Below are positions 34,140 through 43,392 of a stretch of DNA of 64,000 nt, in pieces. The notes under the pieces were generated by a model, which did no database searches, had not been told where the DNA came from, and saw only the letters and a list, made by a program, of their open reading frames with translations. Origin of the DNA: Methanooceanicella nereidis. Lineage in GTDB: Archaea; Halobacteriota; Methanocellia; Methanocellales; Methanocellaceae. How positions within the stretch are numbered: position 1 is the stretch's first letter; each line of letters starts with the position of its first letter. The stretch spans positions 62,001 through 126,000 of the forward strand of contig NZ_PGCK01000007.1 of assembly GCF_021023085.1 (NCBI RefSeq). Direction: 5' to 3'. Made by a program: the position numbers and the translations under genes.

Positions 34140-35470
34140 GCCTTTTTCCTCCAGTCCCATATTCCGCCCTGCTCCTCTTCTATCTCCTCCGGCAGCGTCG
34201 GGATATCCATGACTTCCGCTTTTTCCAGCGTGCTCTCCCTCTTCGATTTTCTTTCGATAGATACAGGTTTGCCGTTCTTTATCTCATCGAAAGTCTTCCT
34301 TAGCGACCTGTCAATGCTTTCCCCGTCGGCTCCTTTTGCGGCCATGTCCTTTATCTCGGACACGGATGAGGCGAAAAGGTCGCAGAACGGTGACAGCATG
34401 CTGTCCGATATAGCAAGCCTTCGTAAAACCTCGCGCTCTATTAACGAGCGGTCTATCCCTTCCGTCTCCAGGTCGGATATACAGAACTCATCATTGGTAA
34501 GGTCGAACTTTATGCTCGTATAAAGGGGATTATGTTTCGAAGCGACCATTTCCTTAATTATATCCTGGTCGATATGCGTTTTTGAAAAGTTCAGGCAGCC
34601 CTGAAAAATAACGTTTACGATGGGCTGCTTTTCCGTAACGTCTTCCTTATCCAGCCTTGACTGAAGCTCTTTCAGCAGCGAGTCCGCGGATAGATGATCG
34701 TCTACGTTAATATTGATCATAATGAACTTACGGGGATCGACAGACCTTAATTCAGGCACGCCGTCCTTTACATGATAAAAGCCTTTATCTCCGCTTACCT
34801 CCGAGACGGAGCACGTGTCGGGGCTTCCGGGATTATATACCCACCCGTCCACTTCATACCTATTATGGTAATGGCCTAATGCCAGGTAATCGACCGAACC
34901 TTTTAATGCTGCCAGTTCCTCGTAAGTCACTTCCCCTATGATCTTACCTTTCATGTTTCCCTCGACGCCGAGGTGCATCATCAGTATGGTGTACTGCGGA
35001 CGGTTCGCAGAATTTATGAATTTTATCTCTTCGGCGATACGCGGTATCAACGATGATGTCGACGACCCCGCATAGCATAAGCCGAATATCCTAGTGCCGG
35101 CGATGTCGATGTAATTGCACATGATATCGTCAGCGCCCGGTTTGATCAATTTTAAAAGTCCCTGAGCTTCCAGCGTATCCAGCCAGGACATACCGTCCTT
35201 CAGGAATGGCCTGTCATGATTTCCTTCAATGGCTATGCAGGGTATCCCTGCATCCTTTAATAACGTGAGCACATGATGCGCCTGGGTATAGGTCGGCGCG
35301 TTAATGTTGCGGTTGTGAAAAAGGTCTCCTGAGATCAGCACGAAATCCGATCCGCTCGCTATAGCATATTTAACGATCTCGAGGAATGAGTTCCCGAAGT
35401 CCCTGAACCTTTCGTCCAGGTCGTATTGCCTGTATCCCAGGTGTATGTCCGCAGCATGTATGAAGTTCAT
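34136..35470 (-). CDS. mre11: Mre11 nuclease
   Basis: 444-residue phosphoesterase nuclease that processes double-strand breaks. The metal motifs appear in order: 'HAADIHLGYRQYD', 'ISGDLFHNRNI', 'IEGNHDRPF', 'LMMHLGVEG' and 'LALGHYHNRYE'. A C-terminal tail rich in charged residues, ending 'GGIWDWRKKA', probably binds Rad50. It starts the five-gene operon mre11-rad50-nurA-barrel-herA. Confidence 0.95.
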   Translation of the reverse strand: MNFIHAADIHLGYRQYDLDERFRDFGNSFLEIVKYAIASGSDFVLISGDLFHNRNINAPTYTQAHHVLTLLKDAGIPCIAIEGNHDRPFLKDGMSWLDTLEAQGLLKLIKPGADDIMCNYIDIAGTRIFGLCYAGSSTSSLIPRIAEEIKFINSANRPQYTILMMHLGVEGNMKGKIIGEVTYEELAALKGSVDYLALGHYHNRYEVDGWVYNPGSPDTCSVSEVSGDKGFYHVKDGVPELRSVDPRKFIMININVDDHLSADSLLKELQSRLDKEDVTEKQPIVNVIFQGCLNFSKTHIDQDIIKEMVASKHNPLYTSIKFDLTNDEFCISDLETEGIDRSLIEREVLRRLAISDSMLSPFCDLFASSVSEIKDMAAKGADGESIDRSLRKTFDEIKNGKPVSIERKSKRESTLEKAEVMDIPTLPEEIEEEQGGIWDWRKKA

Positions 35471-35538
35471 AGTACACCAGGTGTTTATTTACCATGTGAC
35501 TATTAACCTTTATCCTGTGCATGCTGAAACTAACCCTG

Positions 35539-36090
35539 CTATTTTATTTCGGATGCTTCTTCGGCAAGCTCTTCCGGAGTGAACTTTGTTGCAATATATT
35601 CGATCCTCTCGTCCATCCGGCGGATAACCGTGTCGAGATCATCGTTACTGTATTTTAGCGCTTCGAGCTTTAAAGATCCCATCTGAGCCCCTATGCTCTT
35701 GAATCGCTTGACAAGCCGCCTGACCGCCTTCTCGTCATCCTTCCCTTTCTTGATGGCCTCTTCCAGCGTATCAAGCCTTTTTTCGATCCTGTCCAGGGCT
35801 TTTAAGACACCGTCGCCGTTCAGGAGCTTATACAGGGACGATACGATCCTTACGACCTCTTTACCTGACCTGGTCAGTTTAACATACTTTACCCTGCCCT
35901 CGTTCACGAACTCGACGAGCCCGTACGACTCGAACTCGGACAGCGTGTTGGTCGTATGCGCGAACGTCGTTTCAGCCTCTTTCATCAAGACCGATACGTA
36001 AGGCTTTTTGATATTCGATATCGCAAGCAGGATCAAGCATGGTTTTTTCTGTAAAAATAATTGTTTTAAGTCTTTTGCTTCTTTTGGCAT
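35539..36090 (-). CDS. Winged-helix regulator with coiled-coil tail
   Basis: 183 residues from ATG 36090 ('aaggatga' lies just upstream; the frame is open 18 codons further). The N-terminal half is a MarR/ArsR-like winged helix ('SVLMKEAETTFAHTTNTLSE' and 'LVEFVNEGRVKYVKLTRSG'). The C-terminal half is charged and helical ('KALDRIEKRLDTLEEAIKKG'), likely a dimerisation coiled coil. Targets are unknown. It stands between the repair operon and the GATase-like gene and is transcribed in the same direction as both. Confidence 0.82.
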   Translation of the reverse strand: MPKEAKDLKQLFLQKKPCLILLAISNIKKPYVSVLMKEAETTFAHTTNTLSEFESYGLVEFVNEGRVKYVKLTRSGKEVVRIVSSLYKLLNGDGVLKALDRIEKRLDTLEEAIKKGKDDEKAVRRLVKRFKSIGAQMGSLKLEALKYSNDDLDTVIRRMDERIEYIATKFTPEELAEEASEIK

Positions 36091-36100
36091 ATTTTCATCC

Positions 36101-36667
36101 TTATATGGTCCGTGTAACTCTGTCTTTACCGCAGGCCCAGTCAAGAAATCTCCTGTCAGGGTATTCGTGAAGTGCCGAAGCGATCACATAGCCTTTGCCG
36201 ATGCTCTTTTCGACTACGACCGGTTTACCGTCTTCCAGCTCCATTACTATGTCGCCGTCACTTTCCGTGAAATACCCGTCACAATCAAGCATGCCGGGCT
36301 CTTTAAGCAATGCGGCCGGGCTGTCAGGCTTTACCAGCCGGACGTTTTTATTTTTGAAATGCATATGATAGCTAAGATTCATCGGCAGCCAGTCATACGT
36401 ATAATCCGTGAGCATGGCGCCAAAGACGAGCAGGACGCCGCCGTTCTCAATGAACTCCCTGATCTTTTCCACGTTCCTGTCCAGCGCCGGCAACACCTTA
36501 TAATATTTCGGATCGGCGAAACCCGATGGAATGATCAAAAGCTTACATGGTTGACAGAACGGGGAGCCAAAAGCATGCGGACCTATCTGGTTGCAAACAT
36601 ATCCTTGCTCTTTAAAGTACTCATCGAACACGTTCCCCCTGTCGGATAAGAATGCTGCATCGGTCAT
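36101..36667 (-). CDS. Class I glutamine amidotransferase-like protein
   Basis: 188 residues with the flavodoxin-like alpha/beta fold of GATase1-like proteins: 'YFKEQGYVCNQI', 'LLIIPSGFADPKYY' and 'IREFIENGGVLLVFGAM'. The elbow that would hold the nucleophile cysteine is not conserved, so amidase activity is unlikely; ThuA-like or BPL-N-like sugar or ligand binding is an alternative. The C-terminal 'IGKGYVIASALHEYPDRRFL' resembles the end of such domains, where a conserved His/Glu sits. It precedes the winged-helix gene by 10 bases and may be its partner. Confidence 0.7.
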   Translation of the reverse strand: MTDAAFLSDRGNVFDEYFKEQGYVCNQIGPHAFGSPFCQPCKLLIIPSGFADPKYYKVLPALDRNVEKIREFIENGGVLLVFGAMLTDYTYDWLPMNLSYHMHFKNKNVRLVKPDSPAALLKEPGMLDCDGYFTESDGDIVMELEDGKPVVVEKSIGKGYVIASALHEYPDRRFLDWACGKDRVTRTI

Positions 36668-36792
36668 GTGCTATAAATTTCGATAACATCATATTTAAGG
36701 ATTTTCAGTTAGTAGAAATTTCATATTAATGGATATTACCGGAATGGATTAATAGTCAGGTCACTTAATTGATTAGAAGGTTGTTGATTATC

Positions 36793-37830
36793 ATGATATG
36801 CCCTTCCTGCGGTAGTGAGGATTGTATAAGGCCGCTCGAGTATGTGCTGGACCGGGCTTCAAGCATATACGCTCCCTGCGGTAAGTGCCGCAACGCGGCT
36901 CCGCTGGATAAGACCGCTCCTTTTAACGAACTCGGGCTGACATTTGGGATCGATGCCAAAAGATGTCCCTCCTGCGGAAAAAGGCATATGGACCATATTA
37001 TGGCGCACGCCCTTGAGATCCTTATAAAGAACAAGAAAAAGGGAAAAAGCTCTGCGCTAAAAGATACAGGGACGCCTCTTATCGAGTATGGGGTCCCGCT
37101 GCTCGAACCTCCCCGACTGGGCTCGAGAAGTCTTATCCTGGTCACCGACAACGTCGATAAAAAGACGGCAGGTCAGATCATCGATCAAGTTCCCGAGATC
37201 AAGGGGATATTAAAAAGATCGGAAAATCCGTCGAAGAGCGTAGGCTTGCTTGACACTGACCGCAAGCCATATCTATATGAATTGATGGCGGGGTGCGACA
37301 TGAGGGCGGACCTGGTGTCATCCATGCTTGGCGATCTTCTGTTCTACAGAAATCAAAGCGAGATGCACATCGAGTTCCGGAGGAACGACTCCATAAAGAT
37401 AAAAATGATCGAAAAACTATTTCTCGAAGGCATGCTCGAAGGCAAGGTCGTCGTGGACGGCCTCGCCAGCGTCGGTACACTGGGGCTTTTTGCGGCGCTG
37501 TCGGGCGCTAAAAAGGTAGTCTTAAATGACGCATGGCTTCCGGCGGTCAGGAACATTCTGATAAACATCGATGTTAACTCATCGGCTCTTGGCGTTCGGA
37601 TGGAAAGAACTTGCGAGCTTGAAGGGCTCCCGCAGATCGCAGGGGTGCCTGTACTGGTGGCAAAAGCCTCGGGGAACGTGGAAATTGAAGTGTATCACGG
37701 CGACCTGAGAAAGCTTGACGGTCCCGTACCTTCATGCGATATTTGCATCATCGATACTTTCCCCGGAGTAAGCAACGAAGTATTCCTGCGAAAATGGGAA
37801 AAGCTCTCGGGCAGAGTCCTTACGTTATGA
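36793..37830 (+). CDS. Zinc-ribbon plus SAM-methyltransferase-like protein
   Basis: 345 residues from ATG 36793; TTG codons upstream in frame (36769, 36781, 36784) are alternatives. The N-terminal part has two cysteine pairs, 'CPSCGSEDC' and 'CGKC', then 'RCPSCGKRHMDHIMAHAL', so one or two zinc sites. The C-terminal part (about 210-345) is a Rossmann fold with 'VVDGLASVGTLGLFAALSGA' and 'KVVLNDAWLPAVRNILIN', resembling the Trm1/Trm5 tRNA methyltransferase core, and 'DICIIDTFPG' at the position of the catalytic DPP/DPF motif, which is degenerate. It may bind SAM; the substrate is unknown. Confidence 0.75.
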   Translation: MICPSCGSEDCIRPLEYVLDRASSIYAPCGKCRNAAPLDKTAPFNELGLTFGIDAKRCPSCGKRHMDHIMAHALEILIKNKKKGKSSALKDTGTPLIEYGVPLLEPPRLGSRSLILVTDNVDKKTAGQIIDQVPEIKGILKRSENPSKSVGLLDTDRKPYLYELMAGCDMRADLVSSMLGDLLFYRNQSEMHIEFRRNDSIKIKMIEKLFLEGMLEGKVVVDGLASVGTLGLFAALSGAKKVVLNDAWLPAVRNILINIDVNSSALGVRMERTCELEGLPQIAGVPVLVAKASGNVEIEVYHGDLRKLDGPVPSCDICIIDTFPGVSNEVFLRKWEKLSGRVLTL

Positions 37831-37944
37831 TATTTATTTTGTGCCGGGACCATTTTTATGATTATTCCTGTTTTATACGTTTTACTCGTAATAAAAATCA
37901 AAGAATATTAAATATCTGTGTTATTTAGTAGTTAGGGGGATGAT

Positions 37945-38250
37945 ATGGCAACCTGTAATGTTTGCGGAGCCGCATTCTGGGCCGAAGGAGAATCCATGCT
38001 CATAGAAGGCAACCGTTATGATGTTTGTAAACGCTGCGCGGCGAGCGTAAGAGAAAATCCTTCTATAGTGACTCAAAAAAAGTCATCGCTACCGTACTGT
38101 GATGCTTGCGGAAGGCAGCATTCCAATAAGTGCACTACGGTCAAGTTTGCAGGACAGGACTTTACTGTATGTGGAGAATGTATCCCTCCTGTAAAGGAGA
38201 ACCCTGCGGATTTCCTGGCCGGCAAAAAGGGGACAGAGCCCGAATCATAA
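37945..38250 (+). CDS. Tandem zinc-ribbon protein
   Basis: 101 residues with two copies of a zinc ribbon: 'CNVC' with 'CKRC' (about 4-32) and 'CDAC' with 'CGEC' (about 52-80). Each half has a short beta segment between the cysteine pairs and ends with a similar tail ('VRENPSIV', 'VKENPADF'), so it arose by internal duplication. It may bind nucleic acid or protein; no enzyme domain. The ribosome binding site 'ggggg' lies before ATG 37945. Confidence 0.82.
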   Translation: MATCNVCGAAFWAEGESMLIEGNRYDVCKRCAASVRENPSIVTQKKSSLPYCDACGRQHSNKCTTVKFAGQDFTVCGECIPPVKENPADFLAGKKGTEPES

Positions 38251-38428
38251 TTCAACTTTTTTAAACTGTTTTTATTTTTAATATATATTCTAAATATCCT
38301 TAATTAGATTATATGAAGAACTTACTTCTTTTACCGGAAATATACGACTCTTCATGATAATATAAAAATCGCGGACAATTATCTTACCAGTACTATGATC
38401 ATTTCTCTATGGAAAATTCGGTGATAAG

Positions 38429-38575
38429 ATGATAAGCTTCATAAATGATATAAAAACCGGCAAAAAATATGTTGAAGATAATAGTACCGACATCTTGAGA
38501 ATGAACGAGGAGTATGATATCGGGAACGCTGTCGACATCGCATTGCTTATGATAGGGTGTCAGGATGAAGCCTAA
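38429..38575 (+). CDS. Small acidic protein (48 residues)
   Basis: Read directly: starts 'MISFINDIKTGKKYVEDN' and ends 'LLMIGCQDEA', hydrophilic and acidic, no membrane segment. 'ggtga' lies four bases before the ATG. It is flanked on both sides by short gaps and ends near the convergent DUF998 gene. No family recognised. Length and signal are modest, so it could be chance. Confidence 0.4.
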   Translation: MISFINDIKTGKKYVEDNSTDILRMNEEYDIGNAVDIALLMIGCQDEA

Positions 38576-38620
38576 AATGACGATGATATTTTGTTAATAT
38601 AGGTCAACATAAAAATCTTT

Positions 38621-39199
38621 TCATGCTTGATGTACCGATGGCTTACCGATATGAATGTTATAGGCGAGAAGCAGTATCCATATGATCGAAGCGAAGACTG
38701 TCAGCCACTCGAGTATCGGCACTTTCATTCCCATGACTTTTGTTACTATAAGGGCAAGGTCCAGCATTATGATGACAAAGGCATAATAGCCGATAGGCTT
38801 AAAAAATCCCTTATGTTTCATCAACGTTATGTTCGCCAATATCATAAAAATGATCAATGCCACGAAAAATATCCCTGACCATAGCGTATGTTCTTGCGGG
38901 TAGTCTTCGGAGAATATCCCGATCATTATAAGCGAGAACGATGAAAACAGGCCCATGGCAAGTGTCAGTGTCATGTTTCTTTTATTCTTTTCCGTAGTAT
39001 AATGTCTTTTTAGCCCGATAAAGAATAGCGCCATAGAGATCCCCGTGATCATGCACCCGATATTAAATATCATGGATCCTGACGGATTATACTCAGAATT
39101 CCCCAGGTCGCTTATCCAGTTCTCAAAAGGGCTGAACCCATCGGGGAATAAGGCGATAGAGGTGAGCGTAAATACAGAAAATATGAGAAATACTGCCAA
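38621..39199 (-). CDS. DUF998 family membrane protein
   Basis: 192 residues from TTG 39199 with about six membrane helices. The DUF998 signature is in 'SPFENWISDLGNSEYNPSG' after the first helix. The first helix seems clipped with this start. Upstream in frame the sequence continues as 'ETIRQDITIIAGLAV' behind a strong ribosome site 'gggggag' (about 39238-39244), but without any ATG, GTG or TTG; an ATA codon at 39229 would be correctly spaced. The function of the family is unknown. Confidence 0.82.
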   Translation of the reverse strand: MAVFLIFSVFTLTSIALFPDGFSPFENWISDLGNSEYNPSGSMIFNIGCMITGISMALFFIGLKRHYTTEKNKRNMTLTLAMGLFSSFSLIMIGIFSEDYPQEHTLWSGIFFVALIIFMILANITLMKHKGFFKPIGYYAFVIIMLDLALIVTKVMGMKVPILEWLTVFASIIWILLLAYNIHIGKPSVHQA

Positions 39200-39363
39200 T
39201 CCCGCTATTATTGTAATATCCTGTCTTATTGTTTCTCCCCCTTCTCTTGTTTGTTTAGAAAATATCTAAGATCTATTTGTTCATTACTTTAAATAGCGAT
39301 TTATTGAATATTGGCATTTATAGTTTTAATGCTTTCCTTAATGTACATTAAAAATGTAAAGAA

Positions 39364-39921
39364 TTAATTTGTTTCTTTGAAATATTTATAAAAGTCTATG
39401 GTTTCAACCAGTTCTTTTTGATCTTTAAAGACTCTCATCTTTTTGCCTATCTCGATCGCGAAGTCCACATACCCGTTAGGTTTTGCAGTAATGATATTAT
39501 CGTCAATTACGACCTTTTCATCTATAAAGATGCCATTTTTAAAATCTTCCTCATGGCCATTGATATCATAGGCAGTGAATCTTTTTCCGTTTAATATTCC
39601 CGCTCTGCCGAGGTGCACAGGGCCTGCGCAAATGGCGGCGATGACTTTTTTCTTTTCATTCAACTGCCTCAACGTCCTGTTCAGAAGCTGGCTATCATAT
39701 ATTGCTGCCATGTCGCCGCCAGGTATGATAAACAGATTGACGTCATCGATATTTACGTCCCTGAGCAATTTATGCGGCCTCGTGATAAATCCTTCATAGG
39801 ATGTCACTTCCCTCTCCTCGAGAGCGACAGTGATGACCTCCCCTTTATGTTTCATGAACAGGCTTGCTATGACTATCTCGAACTGCACGAACCCCTCGTA
39901 GACCAATATGAACGTTTTCAT
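39364..39921 (-). CDS. DJ-1/PfpI family protein
   Basis: 185 residues with the DJ-1/PfpI fold. The nucleophile elbow is 'IAAICAGPVHLGRAG' with the expected cysteine, and 'LFIIPGGDMAAIYD' is the preceding loop with the family's 'GG'. Members act as glyoxalases, deglycases or chaperones; the exact job here is open. Ribosome binding site 'gggga' precedes ATG 39921. The gene stands alone and is divergent to the iron-sulfur flavoprotein gene, with the promoter sequence 'ggatataaatataa' between them. Confidence 0.9.
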   Translation of the reverse strand: MKTFILVYEGFVQFEIVIASLFMKHKGEVITVALEEREVTSYEGFITRPHKLLRDVNIDDVNLFIIPGGDMAAIYDSQLLNRTLRQLNEKKKVIAAICAGPVHLGRAGILNGKRFTAYDINGHEEDFKNGIFIDEKVVIDDNIITAKPNGYVDFAIEIGKKMRVFKDQKELVETIDFYKYFKETN

Positions 39922-40049
39922 GATCTTTCCCCACGTCCAATCAATATTTATTGTTCATAAACATTGTCGTCCTTGCGTAAGGATATAAATATAATAAGCC
40001 TAATCACTAATTGCTTAAGTCAAAAACGATCGAAAGGAGATAACAAATA

Positions 40050-40619
40050 ATGTACAAGGTCATCGGCATCGTCGGAAGTCCAAGGTTCAACGGCAATACT
40101 GAATATCTCATACGAGAAGCTCTGGAAGTATTAAAGAAAGAAGGATTTGACACAGAGCTTATACACCTGGGAGAAAAGAAGATCGCTCCCTGTGAGGCTT
40201 GCTATGCATGTAACATGATGAAGGATTGCCAGATACAGGACGATTTTCAGGAAATATTCGCCAAAATGGAAGAAGCGGACGGGATTATTCTCGGAAGCCC
40301 GGTCTATTTCGGCTCGGCAACGCCGCAGATCAAAGCCCTGATCGACAGGGCCGGATTGATAGCATTAAAGAAGGACCGGGCTTTAAACAGGAAGGTCGGG
40401 GCTGCGATCGCCGTAGCAAGAAGGGCAGGCGCTAATTTCACTTTCGCCCAGATGAACTATTTCTTTTATATCAACGGCATGATCGTGCCCGGCTCTACAT
40501 ACTGGAACGTAGGCTATGCGATGGACATGGGCGCTGTCGAGTATGACGAAGAGGCTATCAGGACCGTCAGGAACCTGGCAGAAAATATAGCCTGGTTAAT
40601 AAAGAAGATAAAAGCATAA
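40050..40619 (+). CDS. Iron-sulfur flavoprotein (Isf type)
   Basis: 189-residue NADPH-FMN-reductase-fold protein of the Isf group, common in methanogens, where it passes electrons from ferredoxin to oxygen or peroxide detoxification. FMN is bound at 'GIVGSPRFNGNTEYLI'. The compact cluster motif is 'CEACYACNMMKDC' (C-x2-C-x2-C-x5-C) as in Methanosarcina Isf. 'GSPVYFGSATPQIKALIDRA' is the second flavin segment. 'aaggaga' precedes the ATG and 'ggatataaatataa' about 60 bases upstream is the promoter. Confidence 0.92.
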   Translation: MYKVIGIVGSPRFNGNTEYLIREALEVLKKEGFDTELIHLGEKKIAPCEACYACNMMKDCQIQDDFQEIFAKMEEADGIILGSPVYFGSATPQIKALIDRAGLIALKKDRALNRKVGAAIAVARRAGANFTFAQMNYFFYINGMIVPGSTYWNVGYAMDMGAVEYDEEAIRTVRNLAENIAWLIKKIKA

Positions 40620-40708
40620 TACATTTTTTCTTTTTACCTTTTTTGAGGGTAAACATTTTCTAATATCTTTTATTAAAAATAAGTACATCATAATAAGGGA
40701 CCTTATTT

Positions 40709-42397
40709 ATGCTAAAGGATAATATTCAGGCAGCTCTGGGACGATTACCTTTAGACCTTGTCATAAAGGGGAATATGGTGAACACTCTGACGGGGGAAAT
40801 AGAGGAGACCGGGGTAGCGATATTTAATGGCAATATCGTGGGCATAGGGGACTATGACGCAAATAAGGTCATAAGATGTAACTATTTTTGTCCCGGCTTC
40901 ATTGACGGCCACGTGCATATTGAAAGCAGCATGCTCAGTCCCGTAGAGTTCTCCCGCGCCGTCGCCCCGAGGGGTACTACTGCTATCGTGGCCGATCCCC
41001 ATGAGATCGCAAATGCTACCGGATTTGAAGGCTTATGTAACTTTATAGAAGATGCCGGCAGCTCTTATATCAAGATATTTTTCACTGCGCCTTCCTGTGT
41101 TCCAGCTTCACCTCTGGAGATGTCTTATAGCATAATCAGCGCTGAGGAGATCAAAAAGCTGTTCGCGTACCCTTCCGTCATCGGTATCGGCGAGATGATG
41201 AACTTTAAGGGTTTGCTGGACGGCGAGCAGGATATTCTGGATAAGCTGGGCATATCCCGGATAATTGACGGCCATGCTCCCGGACTTACCGGCAGGGAGC
41301 TTAACGCTTATATCTCTGCAGGCGTCGGCTCGGACCATGAGAGCGTAACGCTCGACGAGGGGCTCGAAAAGGTCCGAAAAGGCATGTGGCTGATGGTAAG
41401 GGAGGGAGCCTGTACAAAAAACCTGAAGGAAGTCATACATGTAGCGGATAAGATCAAAGATACAAGGCGAATAATGCTCGTAACGGACGACCGCGATTCT
41501 CTGGCTATCCTTGCTGAAGGGCATATGGACCATCTGGTCAGAGAGGCCATAAATGAAGGCATAGACCCTGTCAGGGCAATACAGATGGCGACGATCAACC
41601 CTGCAGAGAGGTTCGGTCTTCCGCTGGGGGCGATCATGCCGGGCTATCCTGCCGATATCATATTACTGGATGACATTGAAAAATTAAAGATAGAGGATGT
41701 TTTAATTAACGGCAGGCCTTTCAGTTCCGCCGGCTTTACGCCCGTATATCCCCGGGAGGCCAGAAAAAACACTGTCCACATCCCTGATATTTCAAAAGAT
41801 GATATTGCTGTCAGGTGCGATAGGGACAGGCTCATAAGGGTAATAGGCGTGCAGGATAATAGCATATATACCGACGAGATAATGCTTAAAGCCCGATGCT
41901 CCGGCTTTAAGATAGCAGCATCTCCGGATAACGATCTTCTGAAGATATGCTCCATAAGGAGATACCCGGGGCCAAAGAAAGTTTCCGCGGCGTTCGTAAA
42001 AGGTTTCGGTATCAAGCGCGGTGCCGTCGCCCAGACAATATCCCACGATAGCCATAACGTGATAGCGCTGGGGGCAAATGACGATGATATTATTAACGCT
42101 GTGCGGCGCCTGAAAGAGATCAGGGGCGGGATAGTCATTTCTGACGGCGGCAGGATATCCTGCGAGCTTTCATTGCCTTACGGGGGACTAATGGCGGATA
42201 TGCCTGTAAAAGAAATAGCGCGTATTCAGCTTGATATCAAGGATAAGCTGCATGAGATGGGCTCCGGCCTTGAAAATCCCGCGATGAGGCTAAGCTTCCT
42301 GGGGCTTTCGGTGGTGCCAGAGTTAAAATTGACCTGTAACGGTCTTGTCGATGTAAGGTCACAAAAAATAGTAAGTATTTTCGCTGATGAAGATTAA
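40709..42397 (+). CDS. ade: Adenine deaminase
   Basis: 562-residue amidohydrolase that converts adenine to hypoxanthine for purine salvage. The metal-binding motifs are 'PGFIDGHVHIESSM', 'GIGEMMN', 'IDGHAPGLTG', 'GVGSDHESV' and 'LVTDDRDSLAIL', in the order expected for bacterial and archaeal Ade. The C-terminal domain with 'SHDSHNVIALGAND' is also conserved. A purine permease at 50010-51452 could supply its substrate. It is followed nine bases later by the MetE-type gene. Confidence 0.95.
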   Translation: MLKDNIQAALGRLPLDLVIKGNMVNTLTGEIEETGVAIFNGNIVGIGDYDANKVIRCNYFCPGFIDGHVHIESSMLSPVEFSRAVAPRGTTAIVADPHEIANATGFEGLCNFIEDAGSSYIKIFFTAPSCVPASPLEMSYSIISAEEIKKLFAYPSVIGIGEMMNFKGLLDGEQDILDKLGISRIIDGHAPGLTGRELNAYISAGVGSDHESVTLDEGLEKVRKGMWLMVREGACTKNLKEVIHVADKIKDTRRIMLVTDDRDSLAILAEGHMDHLVREAINEGIDPVRAIQMATINPAERFGLPLGAIMPGYPADIILLDDIEKLKIEDVLINGRPFSSAGFTPVYPREARKNTVHIPDISKDDIAVRCDRDRLIRVIGVQDNSIYTDEIMLKARCSGFKIAASPDNDLLKICSIRRYPGPKKVSAAFVKGFGIKRGAVAQTISHDSHNVIALGANDDDIINAVRRLKEIRGGIVISDGGRISCELSLPYGGLMADMPVKEIARIQLDIKDKLHEMGSGLENPAMRLSFLGLSVVPELKLTCNGLVDVRSQKIVSIFADED

Positions 42398-42435
42398 AAA
42401 CGTGAATGACTAATAATTTTTATGTGGTAAATATC

Positions 42436-43317
42436 ATGATGGTCACTACAGTAGTAGGCAGCTATCCTGCAGGAATAAAGATCAGTAGCGAGGAAGACAT
42501 AAGGAAAGCTATAGAGATATGCGTCCGGGACCAGGAAAAAGCCGGGGTGTCCGTGATATCTGACGGGCAGGTCCGCGCGGATATGGTGGGGATATTCGCG
42601 ATGAACCTTAGCGGGTACAAAAAAGAAGATAATCGCTATAAAGTCGTGGGCAGGATAGACGTTCCCGACAGGCCGGCCACTGTGGCGGACTATAAGTTCG
42701 CAAAAAAATTGACTAAGGCGAAAGTAAAAGGAATAGTCACCGGGCCTACGACAATGGCAAAGAGCTCCGTCGTTGAAAAAAGCTCGCCATATAAGTCTAA
42801 CTCCGACCCTGAACTGATATACGACCTGGCATATGCCCAGGCAGCGGAGGCCAGGGCGCTATCCGAAGCCGGCGCGGAGATCATCCAGATAGACGAGCCG
42901 TTTTTCAGCGTGAACGCAGACCTGGAGGTCGGCATCAGGGCTGTCAATATCATCGCTAAGAACATAGATACGCCGGTAATGCACGTATGCGGCGACATCC
43001 GCCCTATTTTCAAGAAATTGCTCGAAACGAACGTGATGGTCCTCGACCATGAATTCTCTGCTTCCAAAAATCTGGATGCGATGGACAAAGAGCTAATAGA
43101 GTCTTATAATAAGATAATAGGATACGGATGTATCGATACATCGATAAACGATATCGAGAGCGTGGAAACGATAGAGCAGAGAATAAAGGCCGGGATCGAA
43201 AAGATCGGCATGAAGAACATGTGGATAGATCCTGACTGCGGTATGCGCATGAGGACAAAAGAGGCGGCTTTTACCAAGCTTTCCAACATGGTCGAAGCGG
43301 TTAAAAGGATCGGATAA
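42436..43317 (+). CDS. metE: Methionine synthase, cobalamin-independent core type
   Basis: 293 residues from ATG 42436, corresponding to the C-terminal catalytic half of bacterial MetE. This short archaeal form uses a methylcobamide protein as methyl donor. It starts 'MMVTTVVGSYPAG'; ATG 42406 in frame is possible but adds residues unlike the family. The zinc ligands are in 'MHVCGDIRPIFKKL' (His and Cys), 'DHEFSASKN' (Glu) and 'DPDCGMRMRTKEAA' (Cys). The homocysteine region 'IQIDEPFFSV' is present. Confidence 0.92.
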   Translation: MMVTTVVGSYPAGIKISSEEDIRKAIEICVRDQEKAGVSVISDGQVRADMVGIFAMNLSGYKKEDNRYKVVGRIDVPDRPATVADYKFAKKLTKAKVKGIVTGPTTMAKSSVVEKSSPYKSNSDPELIYDLAYAQAAEARALSEAGAEIIQIDEPFFSVNADLEVGIRAVNIIAKNIDTPVMHVCGDIRPIFKKLLETNVMVLDHEFSASKNLDAMDKELIESYNKIIGYGCIDTSINDIESVETIEQRIKAGIEKIGMKNMWIDPDCGMRMRTKEAAFTKLSNMVEAVKRIG

Positions 43318-43392
43318 CTTAATTTTTTTATTATTTTTCCGGATAGCCGGCTGTTAAAATATTTTTATTTATTAAATGCTCATATGTTCCCG

